In this document: one piece after another, positions 28,909 through 37,887 of the stretch
Layout of the letters: every line of letters starts with the position of its first letter
Position numbering within the stretch: the stretch's first letter is position 1
Source of the DNA: Croceicoccus ponticola
GTDB taxonomy: Bacteria > Pseudomonadota > Alphaproteobacteria > Sphingomonadales > Sphingomonadaceae
Assembly (NCBI RefSeq): GCF_004004515.1
Contig: NZ_RXOL01000001.1
Span: 620,001 to 684,000, forward strand
Reading direction: 5' to 3'
DNA: 64,000 nt
Translations under genes and position numbers: made by a program
Notes under the pieces: model-generated
What the model saw: only the letters and a program-made list of their open reading frames with translations
Databases searched by the model: none
What the model was told of the DNA's origin: nothing

Positions 28909-28933
28909 GGAACAATCGCTGGCAACAGCCGTT
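28909..28933 (+). promoter_or_regulatory. EcfG (general stress sigma factor)-type promoter
   Basis: GGAAC at 28909-28913, a 16-base spacer, then CGTT at 28930-28933, an exact match to the alphaproteobacterial EcfG consensus (GGAAC-N16/17-CGTT). It points at the gene starting at 29021, with an expected leader of about 80 bases. It predicts induction by the PhyR-NepR-EcfG stress pathway for the downstream membrane-protein cluster. Confidence 0.7.
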
Positions 28934-29020
28934 GGTCAGGCAAAATGGGAACGGCATGTTGCTGTTCGCCGGAAATCATGAAGGGTCCGCTCGATCCGCG
29001 GGCGGAGAACAGGAAGAAAG

Positions 29021-29581
29021 ATGGAAAAGATGGCCGAACCGATCGAACCGACCACGCCGGATGCGACGAGCAATCCCCACCGCGCCGAAGCCAAGAGCCG
29101 CTTTTCGGCCGCTTTGGACGAAGCCAAGGCAGGCGCCGCCGCGTTGAAGGCCGAAGCCCTTGAAAAAGCGGACGCCTTGAAGGCCGACGCCAAGACCAAG
29201 GCAACCACCTACAAGAGCCGCGCCGGTGAAAAGAGCGAGCAGCTCAAGGGCGACGCCGCCGCTTATGGCGAGACGGCCAAGGCCAAGGCCACCGAAATCG
29301 CGATCGAGACGAAGGCAAAGACTAGCGAAGCCCTCGTCTCGTTGAGCCGGCTTGCAACCGACAATGCGGCGACGCTCGATGAGAAGCTTGGCGTGAAGTA
29401 TGGCGACTACGCCCGCTCGGCAGCACGTAGCCTCGAATCGGGAGCCACGAAGCTCGATACAAAGAGCATAGAGGAACTTGGCGCTGACGCGCGTGACATG
29501 GTTCGCAAGAGCCCTGGCACGGCCATCGCGGTTGCCGTCGGGGCGGGCTACTTGCTCGCACGGTTGTTCCGTTCGAAATAA
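29021..29581 (+). CDS. Alanine/lysine-rich coiled-coil protein with C-terminal membrane anchor (YqjD/ElaB-like)
   Basis: A 186-residue protein. Residues 20-115 are an Ala/Lys/Glu-rich helix of short repeats such as KAEALEKADALKADAKTK, predicted to form an extended amphipathic coil. A single hydrophobic helix near the end (about 165-182, GTAIAVAVGAGYLLARLF) precedes a basic RSK terminus. This tail-anchored design resembles E. coli YqjD/ElaB (DUF883), which tether to the membrane and bind ribosomes in stationary phase; similarity is in architecture, not proven homology. AGGAA precedes the ATG. It is the first gene behind the EcfG-type promoter, followed after 67 bases by a YqjE-like holin-fold gene. 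Confidence 0.75.
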   Translation: MEKMAEPIEPTTPDATSNPHRAEAKSRFSAALDEAKAGAAALKAEALEKADALKADAKTKATTYKSRAGEKSEQLKGDAAAYGETAKAKATEIAIETKAKTSEALVSLSRLATDNAATLDEKLGVKYGDYARSAARSLESGATKLDTKSIEELGADARDMVRKSPGTAIAVAVGAGYLLARLFRSK

Positions 29582-29648
29582 GTTGGTCCCCCGCCCAACT
29601 CGCTCAACGCAGTCTTTGCCACGTCAGTCATCAAAGGAATCGGGAGCC

Positions 29649-30044
29649 ATGCTGGATAGCACCCGCTATCAAGCGGAAACTTCGCAAGTGTCCGACCCGG
29701 CGATCGAAAGATCGTTGACCGAGGATATCAAGGCGCTCGTCTCTGACGGGCGACTGCTTGCCGAGGCCGAATTCGACTTCCACAAGAAGCGTGTGCTCTA
29801 CGGAGCTGCCGAAGGGCAACGGATCGCGATCAATTTTGCGATTGCCGGCGTAGTTGCATTTTTCGCAGCCATGGCACTTGTCGTGGGTCTCGTTCTCGCA
29901 CTTGGCCAAGTCATTACCTATTGGGGTTCGACTGCGGTTGTGACCGTAAGCTTGTTGGTCGTGGCCTGGATTTTCGCTTCAAAGGGAAAGTCCCGCCTTG
30001 CTAGATTGAAGGCTGTGCTTACCGACGAAAAGGACCCGGCATGA
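29649..30044 (+). CDS. Phage-holin superfamily protein (DUF1469/YqjE-like)
   Basis: A 131-residue inner-membrane protein starting at the ATG after CGGGAGCC. An amphipathic N-terminal half (SLTEDIKALVSDGRLLAEAEFDFHKKRVLYGAAEGQR) leads into two membrane helices (about 62-85 and 92-112) and a basic cytoplasmic tail. This matches the YqjE-type 'phage holin family' domain, found in bacterial operons unrelated to phage lysis. It overlaps the next gene by 4 bases (ATGA). In E. coli, yqjE sits directly after yqjD, the same order as here. Confidence 0.8.
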   Translation: MLDSTRYQAETSQVSDPAIERSLTEDIKALVSDGRLLAEAEFDFHKKRVLYGAAEGQRIAINFAIAGVVAFFAAMALVVGLVLALGQVITYWGSTAVVTVSLLVVAWIFASKGKSRLARLKAVLTDEKDPA

Positions 30045-30391
30045 CCGAATCCGATGTGATCGAAGCCAAGCGCCTTCGCCGCGCCGCGCGCACGGTGTTC
30101 GACACGCAGCGCAATATGGTCAAAGCCGATCTTGGTGCGGCATCCGTGGGCAAGCGCGTCGTCAATCGAATTGCCGAAGACGGACGAATGCTTGCCGACG
30201 AAGCAGTGGACACTGCCGGTCGGCACAAGACTGTCCTAACGGCAGGCGCTCTGGTGCTAACCGGTTGGTTTTTGCGCAAGCCCATCATCGCATTGGTTAC
30301 CTCCATAATAGGCATGGGCGACAACCCCGATGGAGAAGCTCGCCCGGACGACGAACGTAACGAAATAGAAGTAGACGCCGAAACTGCCTGA
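30041..30391 (+). CDS. Small single-helix membrane protein in YqjD/E-like cluster
   Basis: A 116-residue protein translationally coupled to the YqjE-like gene (ATGA overlap). A basic helical N-terminus (IEAKRLRRAARTVFDTQRNMVKADLG) is followed by one hydrophobic region at about 66-92 (VLTAGALVLTGWFLRKPIIALVTSIIG) and an acidic tail. I do not recognise a named family; its position after the YqjE-like gene matches that of E. coli yqjK, though sequence similarity is not evident. It probably forms part of the same membrane-associated complex as its neighbours. Confidence 0.68.
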   Translation: MTESDVIEAKRLRRAARTVFDTQRNMVKADLGAASVGKRVVNRIAEDGRMLADEAVDTAGRHKTVLTAGALVLTGWFLRKPIIALVTSIIGMGDNPDGEARPDDERNEIEVDAETA

Positions 30392-30408
30392 CGACCGCTG
30401 ACTTATGC

Positions 30409-30433
30409 GGAACCCAATTTGGTCGCTTGCATT
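30409..30433 (+). promoter_or_regulatory. Possible second EcfG-like promoter
   Basis: GGAAC at 30409-30413, a 16-base spacer and CATT at 30430-30433: one mismatch from the EcfG consensus and the same spacing as the site at 28909. It lies 49 bases upstream of the fourth gene of the cluster and could give it its own stress-induced transcript. Confidence 0.4.
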
Positions 30434-30481
30434 GATTCGGCAGTAACGAACCTAAACGAACGAACCCAAAGGATTTTCGCC

Positions 30482-31048
30482 ATGACTGAAGCCAATCCCA
30501 TGTCGGACAATCCCATGTCCACCAGCAATTCGCCTGCCATCCCGCTCAATCTGACGACCCAGCCTGAGCTCGAGGCGCAGACGCTCGGCGATCGCATCAA
30601 GGCCGCGCAATCGCGCATTGCCGAGCAAACCGGGCCCACCCTCGCCAAGGCAGAGGAGCAGGCCCGTGCGGCCGCCGGCACTGCCAAACAATTCGTGAAG
30701 GACCATCCCGCGCTGGCGATAACCGGCGCAATCGTCGCTGGCGCCGCGATCGCCTTTGCTTTGCCCGGCAAGCCCGGTCGCAAGCTGCGCGGCAGCACCA
30801 TGGCGCTTGGCGGCTTGGTCGCCGAACTGGCCGCGACTTACGGCAGCCGCATGCTGTCGATGGCCGAAGAGGCCGCCCATACGAGCCAGGAGAAACTTGG
30901 CGAGATCGGCGAAAGCTTCGCCGCTGCCGGCGGCAACATAGCCGATAGTGCGACCGGCACTGGCGCGTCGATCCTTAAGAGCGTGAAGCGTGCCGGTGAA
31001 GCGACTGCATCTAAGGCGCAGACCTTGGCGAGCAAGATCAAGCGCTGA
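30482..31048 (+). CDS. Ala-rich membrane-associated protein, DUF883/YqjD-like
   Basis: A 188-residue protein, start chosen at the ATG 8 bases after AAAGGA; an in-frame ATG 21 codons upstream has no ribosome binding site. The N-terminal third is a charged helix (GDRIKAAQSRIAEQTGPTLAKAEEQARAAAG), then KDHPALAITGAIVAGAAIAFALPG, which has the 'basic residue-xP-Gly-x-Ala hydrophobic' character of DUF883 C-termini, then a second helical region ending in LKSVKRAGEATASKAQTLASKIKR. It is the fourth member of the stress-type cluster; a strong hairpin terminator follows. Confidence 0.7.
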   Translation: MTEANPMSDNPMSTSNSPAIPLNLTTQPELEAQTLGDRIKAAQSRIAEQTGPTLAKAEEQARAAAGTAKQFVKDHPALAITGAIVAGAAIAFALPGKPGRKLRGSTMALGGLVAELAATYGSRMLSMAEEAAHTSQEKLGEIGESFAAAGGNIADSATGTGASILKSVKRAGEATASKAQTLASKIKR

Positions 31049-31087
31049 CAGCGTTGCGGTCGTCGATCCCAATAGGAAGCTAGGAAA

Positions 31088-31120
31088 TTCGGCCCGGCGC
31101 ATCCCTTGCGCCGGGCCGAA
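31088..31120 (+). terminator. Terminator of the YqjD/E-like cluster
   Basis: A perfect 14-bp stem (TTCGGCCCGGCGCA with its complement) and a 5-base loop TCCCT, followed by TAATGTTT. It lies 40 bases after the fourth cluster gene. The T-run is weak but the stem is very strong. Confidence 0.75.
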
Positions 31121-31198
31121 TAATGTTTAGAGGGTCGGGCACGGATCGACCTCAACGATGGGGCGGTCATCTCCCTTAACTGAAATGGACCCCTTCTC

Positions 31199-31423
31199 AT
31201 GACGCAGAAGTTGCATCTTGTGATGGGTGGCCGGGTCAAGGATCCGCGCACGCTCGAATTTGCCGATTTGCCGTCAGTTCACCTCGTCGGGGTGTTCCCC
31301 GATTTCGCCAGCGCCGAAGCCGCATGGCGCGCCAACGCGCAGCGCACAGTTGACGATGCGGAGATGAAATACGTTATCGTCCACCTGCATAAGCTTTTGC
31401 AGCCCGATCTGCCGGTCGACTGA
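31199..31423 (+). CDS. DUF4170 small protein
   Basis: A 74-residue acidic protein with features I associate with DUF4170: LHLVMGGRVKDPRTLEF, then VGVFPDFASAEAAWRANAQRTVDDAEMKYVIVHLHKLL. Such proteins are common as single genes in alphaproteobacteria and have no established role. The ATG follows a pyrimidine-rich leader without an obvious Shine-Dalgarno. It lies between the cluster terminator and a long hairpin shared with convergent greA, so it looks like its own unit. Confidence 0.85.
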   Translation: MTQKLHLVMGGRVKDPRTLEFADLPSVHLVGVFPDFASAEAAWRANAQRTVDDAEMKYVIVHLHKLLQPDLPVD

Positions 31424-31479
31424 TCTCACGACAACCGCCTGCCCAGTTTTATGACGCGGCGGTCGGTGGCTGAAAATGA

Positions 31480-31512
31480 GGGCGCTGGCAGGTTGAACCC
31501 TTGCCAGCGCCC
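31480..31512. terminator. Bidirectional hairpin between DUF4170 gene and greA
   Basis: GGGCGCTGGCA (31480-31490) pairs perfectly with TGCCAGCGCCC (31502-31512), and the loop contains a further GGTT/AACC pairing. T-rich flanks lie on both sides (ATATTCTT on plus, TCATTTTC on minus), so it can end both convergent transcripts. Confidence 0.8.
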
Positions 31513-31521
31513 ATATTCTTA

Positions 31522-31998
31522 TCAGATGAATTCGATCTTCTTGACGTGATAGAACCGGTCGCCAGAAGGCACGGTCACTTCGATATCGTCACCGACCCGC
31601 TTCCCGATCAAGGCGCGGGCCAGCGGGCTGGAATAGCTGATCCGGCCCTTCTTGGCGTCAGCCTCGGTCTGTCCCACGATCTGGTAGGTCACCGGCTTGT
31701 CATCGTCGTCAAGCATGGTGATTGTCGCGCCGAACACGATGCGGTCGCCCGATAGCGTGGTGGGATCGATGATCTGCGCGCGGCTGATCTTGTCCTCAAG
31801 ATCCGCGATCGAAGCTTCGATCTGGCCCTGACGCTCCTTCGCGGCGTGATATTCGGCGTTTTCCGAAAGGTCGCCGTGCGCACGCGCCTCTTCGATCGCG
31901 TCAACGACACGGGGACGCTCTTCGCGCAGTACCTTGAGGTTGGCCGTGAGCTGTTCGTAGCCTTCCGCCAGCATCGGGACTTTTTCGATACTCGCCAT
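31522..31998 (-). CDS. greA: Transcription elongation factor GreA
   Basis: Rescues backtracked RNA polymerase by stimulating transcript cleavage. 158 residues, normal length: N-terminal antiparallel coiled coil with the catalytic acidic tip [20 protein letters not shown], then an FKBP-like domain with [25 protein letters not shown] and [23 protein letters not shown]. This is the canonical Gre factor of the window; the shorter GreAB-like protein at 17492 is a divergent relative. It lies downstream of carB on the same strand, separated by a terminator-like hairpin. Confidence 0.97.
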   Translation of the reverse strand: MASIEKVPMLAEGYEQLTANLKVLREERPRVVDAIEEARAHGDLSENAEYHAAKERQGQIEASIADLEDKISRAQIIDPTTLSGDRIVFGATITMLDDDDKPVTYQIVGQTEADAKKGRISYSSPLARALIGKRVGDDIEVTVPSGDRFYHVKKIEFI

Positions 31999-32040
31999 GC
32001 AATTCCCTGTTCTTTTACGGTTCCACGTCTTTCCCGGGAC

Positions 32041-32079
32041 AAAAAAGCCGGTCGCTCACTCCTTAAGGAAACGAGCGAT
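32041..32079 (-). terminator. Probable terminator of the car operon
   Basis: On the minus strand, TCGCTC and GAGCGA enclose CCTTAAGG-containing sequence; the hairpin is followed by GACCGGC and then six T (32046 down to 32041). It lies about 35 bases after the carB stop codon. Confidence 0.6.
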
Positions 32080-32112
32080 CGACAATCCTGTTCTTGGGGG
32101 AAGACCGATCAA

Positions 32113-35100
32113 TCAGCCATAATAGGACTGAAGCGACCGTACTTCAAGCGTGCCGCCGCGTTGGGCCGCAATCGCGTCAGCCGCAACCACGGCAGCCGCC
32201 GCCGTCGTGTAGATCGCAACCTTGCTCTCAAGCGCCGCCAAGCGGATCGATGCCGAATCCTTCAGGCTCTGCCACCCTTCGGTCGTGTTGAAGATCAGCG
32301 CCACATCGCCGTCGATGATCCGGTCCACGATATGGGGGCGCCCTTCGGCCACCTTGTTGACGCGTTCGACCGCCACACCATGATCGGTCAGGAACTTCTG
32401 CGTTCCGCCGGTGGCGATGATCGAAAAGCCGATTTCAGCCAGCTTTTTCACCGCGGGAAGGACGAAATCCTTGTCGCTGTCCTTGACGGACACGAACAGC
32501 ACGCCGCCTTCGGGAAGGGTCACGCCCGCGCCGATCTGGCTCTTGATGAATGCCGCGGTAAAGTCGCTGTCGATGCCCATTACTTCACCGGTGGACTTCA
32601 TCTCGGGCGAGAGGACCGGGTCGGTGCCGGGAAAGCGGCTGAACGGGAAGACGGCTTCCTTGACCGCAAAATGGGCGATCTTGCGCTTGATGGGCGGAAG
32701 GTCGACCAGCTTTTCGCCCGCCATGACACGCGCCGCGATCTTCGCGATCGGATCGCCGATGGCCTTGGCGACGAACGGCACGGTGCGGGATGCCCGCGGG
32801 TTCACTTCGATGAGATAGACTTCGCCGTCCTTCACCGCGAACTGGATGTTCATCAGGCCCACGACCTTCAACGCATGGGCCAGCGCCTCTGCCTGACGTT
32901 CCATTTCGGCGATGATGTCGTCTGACAGGCTGTAGGGCGGCAGGGTGCACGCAGAATCGCCCGAATGGACGCCCGCTTCCTCGATATGCTGCATCACGCC
33001 GGCGACCACCACGTCGGTGCCGTCGCACAGGGCATCGACGTCGCATTCGATGGCATCGCGAAGGTACTGGTCGATCAGCACCGGCGAATCGCCCGATACG
33101 CGCACGGCGGTCTGCATGTATTCGTCGAGCTGGCCTTCGCCGTCGACGATTTCCATCGCGCGTCCACCAAGGACATAGGACGGACGGATCAGCACCGGAT
33201 AACCGATCTGCGCCGCGATGCCCCGCGCCTCTTCCTGACTGCGAGCGATGCCGTTCGACGGTTGCTTCAAGCCCAGCTTGTTGACCAGCTTGGCGAAGCG
33301 TTCGCGGTCTTCGGCAAGGTCGATGGCATCGGGCGACGTGCCTAGGATCGGGATGCCCGCCTTTTCCAGATCGGCCGCCAGCTTCAACGGGGTCTGCCCG
33401 CCGAACTGTACGATGACACCCAGCAATTCGCCGTTCGACATTTCGACCGACAGGATTTCGAGCACATCTTCTGCCGTCAGCGGCTCGAAATAGAGCCGGT
33501 CGGACGTGTCATAGTCGGTCGACACCGTTTCCGGGTTGCAGTTGATCATGATCGTTTCATAACCCGCCTCTTCCAACGCGAAGCAGGCGTGGCAGCAGCA
33601 GTAATCGAACTCGATCCCCTGCCCGATCCGGTTCGGACCACCGCCAAGGATGACGACCTTCTTGCGCGACGTGGGGTTGGATTCGCATTCCGGCTCGCCG
33701 AATAGCGGACCTTCGTAAGTCGAATACATGTAGGGCGTGATCGCCTCGAACTCGGCGGCGCAGCTGTCGATGCGCTTGAACACCGGGCGCACGCCGAGCT
33801 TGTGGCGCAGCTTGCGGATTTCATCCTCGCTGGTGCCGCCGGCCATGGCGCGCAGGGTGTCGTGCAGAAGGCCCGAACGCTTCGCCTGCGTTTCGCCCAT
33901 GCCGCCCGCCACGCCGATCGAACGCACGGCCAGCGTCGCCAGCCGCTTGTCCGAAAAGCCCATCGCCTTGAGCCGGCGCAGACCTTCGGCATCGCCGGGC
34001 ACGCCGTTCTTCACGACGCGGGCTTCTTCTTCGATGATCTGTTCGATGTGGCGCAGGAACCACTTGTCGTATTTCGTGACGGCGTGGATTTCTTCGAGCG
34101 TCAGCCCTTCGCGGAATGCTTGCGCCACGATCAGCAGGCGTTCGGGGGTCTGTTGCGACAGGCGGCCGGTGATGACGTCCTTCGACGCGCCCTCAAGCTC
34201 TTCCACCCGGTTGAAGCCGTCCAGCCCGGTCTCCAGCCCGCGCAGCGCCTTTTGCAGCGATTCCTTCATGTTCCGGCCGATGGCCATCACTTCGCCGACC
34301 GACTTCATCGCGGTCGACAGCTTGTTTTCGGCGCCCTTGAACTTTTCGAAGGCAAACCGGGGTATCTTGGTGACGATGTAATCGATCGTCGGTTCGAAAC
34401 TGGCGGGCGTCGCGCCCGTGATCTCGTTGGTGATTTCGTCCAGCGTGTAGCCCACGGCCAGCTTCGCCGCGACGCGAGCGATGGGAAAGCCGGTGGCCTT
34501 CGACGCCAGTGCCGACGAACGCGACACGCGCGGGTTCATTTCGATCACGATCAGGCGGCCATCGTCGGGGTTCACCGCGAACTGCACGTTCGAACCGCCA
34601 GTTTCGACGCCGATCTCGCGCAGCACATCGATGCTGGCGGTGCGCATGATCTGGTATTCCTTGTCGGTCAGCGTCAGCGCCGGTGCGACAGTGATGGAAT
34701 CTCCGGTGTGCACGCCCATCGGATCGATATTCTCGATCGAACAGATGATGATGCAGTTGTCCTTGCGGTCGCGCACGACCTCCATCTCGTATTCTTTCCA
34801 GCCGAGCAGCGATTCCTCGATCAGCACTTCGGTCGTCGGCGAGGCGGCAAGCCCTTCGCGCACGATCTTCTCGAACTCCGCCTTGTTGTAGGCGATGCCG
34901 CCGCCGGTTCCGCCCAGCGTGAACGACGGGCGGATGATCGAAGGCAGGTTGGTGTACTCAAGGACGGCATATGCCTGCTCCAGCGTCGTTGCGACGCCCG
35001 AACGCGCGGATTCGAGCCCGATCTTGTCCATCGCCTCGCGGAAACGCTGGCGGTTTTCGGCCTTGTCGATGGCATCGGCATCGGCGCCGATCATCGTCAC

Positions 35101-35436
35101 GCCGTATTTCTCCAGCACGCCGCTTTCGAACAGCCGCAGCGCGGTGTTGAGCGCGGTCTGCCCGCCCATAGTGGGCAGCAGTGCATCGGGCCGTTCCTTG
35201 GCGATGACACGCTCGACGAATTCCGGCGTGATCGGCTCGACATAAGTCGCGTCGGCCATTTCCGGATCGGTCATGATCGTGGCGGGGTTGGAGTTCACCA
35301 GGATGACCCGGTAGCCCTCTTCCTTCAGCGCCTTGACCGCCTGCGTGCCCGAATAGTCGAACTCGCAAGCCTGCCCGATGATGATCGGACCTGCGCCAAT
35401 GATGAGGATGGAGGAGATGTCAGTGCGTTTGGGCAT
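32113..35436 (-). CDS. carB: Carbamoyl-phosphate synthase large subunit
   Basis: Uses ammonia from CarA, bicarbonate and two ATP to make carbamoyl phosphate for arginine and pyrimidines. 1107 residues: two homologous ATP-grasp halves (first with [10 protein letters not shown] and [20 protein letters not shown]; second with [42 protein letters not shown] and [17 protein letters not shown]), then the allosteric domain near the C-terminus ([24 protein letters not shown]). The start ATG overlaps the stop of a small inserted gene by one base (TAATG), so CarB translation appears coupled to that gene. Confidence 0.98.
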   Translation of the reverse strand: MPKRTDISSILIIGAGPIIIGQACEFDYSGTQAVKALKEEGYRVILVNSNPATIMTDPEMADATYVEPITPEFVERVIAKERPDALLPTMGGQTALNTALRLFESGVLEKYGVTMIGADADAIDKAENRQRFREAMDKIGLESARSGVATTLEQAYAVLEYTNLPSIIRPSFTLGGTGGGIAYNKAEFEKIVREGLAASPTTEVLIEESLLGWKEYEMEVVRDRKDNCIIICSIENIDPMGVHTGDSITVAPALTLTDKEYQIMRTASIDVLREIGVETGGSNVQFAVNPDDGRLIVIEMNPRVSRSSALASKATGFPIARVAAKLAVGYTLDEITNEITGATPASFEPTIDYIVTKIPRFAFEKFKGAENKLSTAMKSVGEVMAIGRNMKESLQKALRGLETGLDGFNRVEELEGASKDVITGRLSQQTPERLLIVAQAFREGLTLEEIHAVTKYDKWFLRHIEQIIEEEARVVKNGVPGDAEGLRRLKAMGFSDKRLATLAVRSIGVAGGMGETQAKRSGLLHDTLRAMAGGTSEDEIRKLRHKLGVRPVFKRIDSCAAEFEAITPYMYSTYEGPLFGEPECESNPTSRKKVVILGGGPNRIGQGIEFDYCCCHACFALEEAGYETIMINCNPETVSTDYDTSDRLYFEPLTAEDVLEILSVEMSNGELLGVIVQFGGQTPLKLAADLEKAGIPILGTSPDAIDLAEDRERFAKLVNKLGLKQPSNGIARSQEEARGIAAQIGYPVLIRPSYVLGGRAMEIVDGEGQLDEYMQTAVRVSGDSPVLIDQYLRDAIECDVDALCDGTDVVVAGVMQHIEEAGVHSGDSACTLPPYSLSDDIIAEMERQAEALAHALKVVGLMNIQFAVKDGEVYLIEVNPRASRTVPFVAKAIGDPIAKIAARVMAGEKLVDLPPIKRKIAHFAVKEAVFPFSRFPGTDPVLSPEMKSTGEVMGIDSDFTAAFIKSQIGAGVTLPEGGVLFVSVKDSDKDFVLPAVKKLAEIGFSIIATGGTQKFLTDHGVAVERVNKVAEGRPHIVDRIIDGDVALIFNTTEGWQSLKDSASIRLAALESKVAIYTTAAAAVVAADAIAAQRGGTLEVRSLQSYYG

Positions 35437-36005
35437 TATGGTTTAACCGCCGCTATTAATGCTGCAAGAAAAGTTCCGACTTGTACGACATTTGCGAATG
35501 CCGGATCTCGGACAAGCGAGACGACGCCCTGACGGGGCGGGTCTGGTAAATTTACAAGAGCTTCCAACGCTCGGATGAGACCAAATATCTGCGCTCGATC
35601 ATGGTTATTGCTGATGCGCTCACATACGTCTTCCATGTCCGACAAAATCACCATCACCTGATGTACTTGAATTGGCTGGATGATACCTGTCCAACTCGAG
35701 CTCATGGATGCAAATTCTTGGCTTTCATCAGGTGGCGCGAGATTGACCCGATCACGACCTTTTCTTGCGATCCTAAAAATGTGGACAGACTGATGAGATC
35801 GTCGATTTAAAAATCCATCGCTTGTTAAATTTTGCAAAGGAACTCGGATGTTAGGACCCTCATAACCGCTTAATTCCGCAATCTGAGTTGCGGACAGCCA
35901 GCCCTTTTCGACGTCAAAAGACGTCGAATTTTTTGCTTCGTAGCAGTCAGTCGCTTTGAGAACTGCAGAAAGCACGTCAAATTCAAGGCGATTTAAGTCG
36001 TTCAA
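35436..36005 (-). CDS. Winged-helix-like protein of unknown function inserted between carA and carB
   Basis: A 189-residue protein that I do not recognise. It begins with TTG overlapping the carA stop (TTGA) and ends with TAA overlapping the carB ATG (TAATG), so it is coupled on both sides. Residues 1-90 look like a winged helix: a helix ([18 protein letters not shown]), [34 protein letters not shown] as HTH plus wing entry, then [15 protein letters not shown]. The second half is helical. GC content over 35461-36000 is about 48% by my count, well below the flanking car genes, pointing to recent acquisition. A regulatory role on car expression is inference. Confidence 0.8.
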   Translation of the reverse strand: MNDLNRLEFDVLSAVLKATDCYEAKNSTSFDVEKGWLSATQIAELSGYEGPNIRVPLQNLTSDGFLNRRSHQSVHIFRIARKGRDRVNLAPPDESQEFASMSSSWTGIIQPIQVHQVMVILSDMEDVCERISNNHDRAQIFGLIRALEALVNLPDPPRQGVVSLVRDPAFANVVQVGTFLAALIAAVKP

Positions 36006-37186
36006 GTAAGCTCACCCACGAACTTCTCGAACAGGTAAAAACTGTCCTGCGGCCCCGGGCTGGCCTCCGGGTGGTACTGCACCCCGAATGCCTTCTTACC
36101 GGTGATCGCGATGCCGCAGTTGGTGCCGTCGAACAGCGACTTGTGCGTTTCGATCACTCCTGCGGGCAGCGTGTCGCCGTCCACCGCGAAGCCGTGGTTC
36201 ATCGAGGTGATCTCGACCAGTCCCTCGGTCTCGCCCCATTGGCTGCCGACGCGTTGCACCGGGTGGTTCGCGCCGCGGTGGCCCTGAAACATCTTGGCGG
36301 TCTTGGCGCCTGCGGCCAGCGCCAGCATCTGGTGGCCAAGGCAGATGCCGAAGATCGGCATGTCGATATCGAGCAATCGCTTGATCACCGGCACCGCATA
36401 GACGCCCGTCGCCGCTGGATCGCCCGGACCGTTCGACAGGAACACGCCATCGGGCTTCAGCGCCATAATGTCGTCAAAGGTGGCTTCGGCCGGGACGACG
36501 CTGACTTTCGCGCCCGCTTTCACGAGACTGCGGAAGATGTTGTCCTTTGCGCCGAAGTCCATCGCCACGACATGCGGGCGACCTTCTGCGCCGGGCGTGT
36601 CGTAGCCCTGCCCCAGCGTCCAGTGCCCGCCGGTCCAGTCTTCGTGGCACGACCGCGCGACCGATTTGGCAAGATCCATCCCTTCGAGCCCCGGCCACCC
36701 CTGCGCCTTGGCATGCAAAGCCGCGAGGTCGAAATTGCCGTCGGGATCGTGCGCGATCACCACGTTGGGCGCGCCCTGTATCCGGATGCGGCGGGTCAGC
36801 GCGCGGGTGTCGAGCCCGGCGATCCCGATCTTGCCATTGGCCGCCATCCATTCGGGAAAATCTCCCATCGCGCGAAAGTTCGACGGGTCGGTCACATCTT
36901 CGCGCACAACGCAGCCCAGCGCCGCATCGCATGCCCCTTCGACGTCATCGGCGTTGGTGCCGACATTGCCGATGTGGGGAAAGGTAAAGCAGACGAACTG
37001 GCTGGCGTAGGACGGATCGGTCATCACTTCCTGATAACCGGTCATCGCGGTGTTGAAGCACAATTCGCCCACCGCGTCGCCCACTGCCCCAAAGCCACGG
37101 CCCCATGCGACATGCCCGTCGGCAAAGACGATGACGGCAGTGGCTCCCTTGGGTTTGGGCGCGTGCGAAAGTGCGGCGTCGGCCAT
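36002..37186 (-). CDS. carA: Carbamoyl-phosphate synthase small subunit (glutaminase)
   Basis: Supplies ammonia to CarB by hydrolysing glutamine. 394 residues: N-terminal CPSase domain with FNTAMTGYQEVMTDPSYASQ, and a C-terminal class I glutamine amidotransferase with FLSNGPGDP, nucleophile Cys in FGICLGHQMLALA and the catalytic His/Glu in GVQYHPEASPGP. The ATG is the first of its mRNA; upstream lies a 186-base region shared with divergent yqeY. Its stop is overlapped by the TTG of the low-GC gene, placing all three on one transcript. Confidence 0.97.
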   Translation of the reverse strand: MADAALSHAPKPKGATAVIVFADGHVAWGRGFGAVGDAVGELCFNTAMTGYQEVMTDPSYASQFVCFTFPHIGNVGTNADDVEGACDAALGCVVREDVTDPSNFRAMGDFPEWMAANGKIGIAGLDTRALTRRIRIQGAPNVVIAHDPDGNFDLAALHAKAQGWPGLEGMDLAKSVARSCHEDWTGGHWTLGQGYDTPGAEGRPHVVAMDFGAKDNIFRSLVKAGAKVSVVPAEATFDDIMALKPDGVFLSNGPGDPAATGVYAVPVIKRLLDIDMPIFGICLGHQMLALAAGAKTAKMFQGHRGANHPVQRVGSQWGETEGLVEITSMNHGFAVDGDTLPAGVIETHKSLFDGTNCGIAITGKKAFGVQYHPEASPGPQDSFYLFEKFVGELT

Positions 37187-37372
37187 AAAAGTGGCGCTCC
37201 GTTATCTCGAGATTCCAGCGATGCTTGCTAAGGCTCGGTCGCTAGAGACGCGCAACTGTACCGTCAAGGTGGCCGGAACGGTTTCTTTTCGCTAATGGCG
37301 GCCAATCCCCGGGCAATCCACGGGCAACCGTCCGCACCGATCCCACCGCATTTCGACAGAAAGACCACACCC

Positions 37373-37825
37373 ATGCTTCGCGACGACCTCAAGGCCGCAC
37401 AGATCAGCGCCATGAAGGCAAAGGATAAAGACCGGCTCGCCGCCGTGCGTCTCATCCTTGCCAAGGTAAAGGATCGCGACATCGAACTGCGCACCGCAAG
37501 CCAGCTGCCGGACGACGACACTATGATCGTCGAAGTCCTGCAAAAGATGGGCAAGCAGCGCCGCGAATCGATTCAGATGTTCCGCGACGGCGGGCGCGAG
37601 GAACTAGCCGCCGCCGAAGAAGGCGAACTGGCCGTGATCGAAGAATTCCTCCCAGCCCAGATGAGCGAAGCGGAAACCACCGCCGCGATCGAAGCGATCA
37701 AGGCCGAAGTCGGCGCGACCGGCGTAAAGGACATGGGCAAGGTCATGGCCGAACTGAAGGCGCGCCACGGCAGCCAGCTCGACATGAGCAAGGCGAGCGG
37801 GCTGGTAAAAGCGTCGCTGTCCTGA
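37373..37825 (+). CDS. GatB/YqeY domain protein
   Basis: A 150-residue protein resembling the C-terminal tRNA-binding domain of the GatB amidotransferase subunit. It starts MLRDDLKAAQISAMKAKDKDRL and has the family blocks AVRLILAKVKDRDIE, KMGKQRRESIQMFRDGGREELAAAEEGELAVIEEFLPAQMSE and GKVMAELKARHG. The frame is open for 26 codons upstream but this is the family start. The role is unproven, perhaps tRNA handling. YqeY genes commonly precede dnaG and rpoD, as here. Confidence 0.93.
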   Translation: MLRDDLKAAQISAMKAKDKDRLAAVRLILAKVKDRDIELRTASQLPDDDTMIVEVLQKMGKQRRESIQMFRDGGREELAAAEEGELAVIEEFLPAQMSEAETTAAIEAIKAEVGATGVKDMGKVMAELKARHGSQLDMSKASGLVKASLS

Positions 37826-37863
37826 AGGCGTCGCATTCGTAACACGCGTCGCTTTCGTAAAAG
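37811..37863. repeat. Three degenerate 17-18 bp tandem repeats
   Basis: Units start at 37811, 37828 and 37846, each opening GCGTCGC and continuing with a variant of TTTCGTAA plus 3-4 bases. The second and third match at 14 of the first 15 positions. The first unit lies in the 3' end of yqeY, the others between yqeY and dnaG. No function is apparent. Confidence 0.5.
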
Positions 37864-37887
37864 CCGCGTTCAGGTTACGGGTAGGCG

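Noticed and set aside
29649-30044. Holin-superfamily gene as a sign of a prophage
   Set aside because: No phage genes, integrase or att sites nearby; the domain matches chromosomal YqjE-like proteins in stress-type operons.
33802-35532. 576-codon plus-strand frame opposite carB
   Set aside because: Antisense shadow; His/Arg/Asp-rich composition typical of reversed GC-rich coding sequence.
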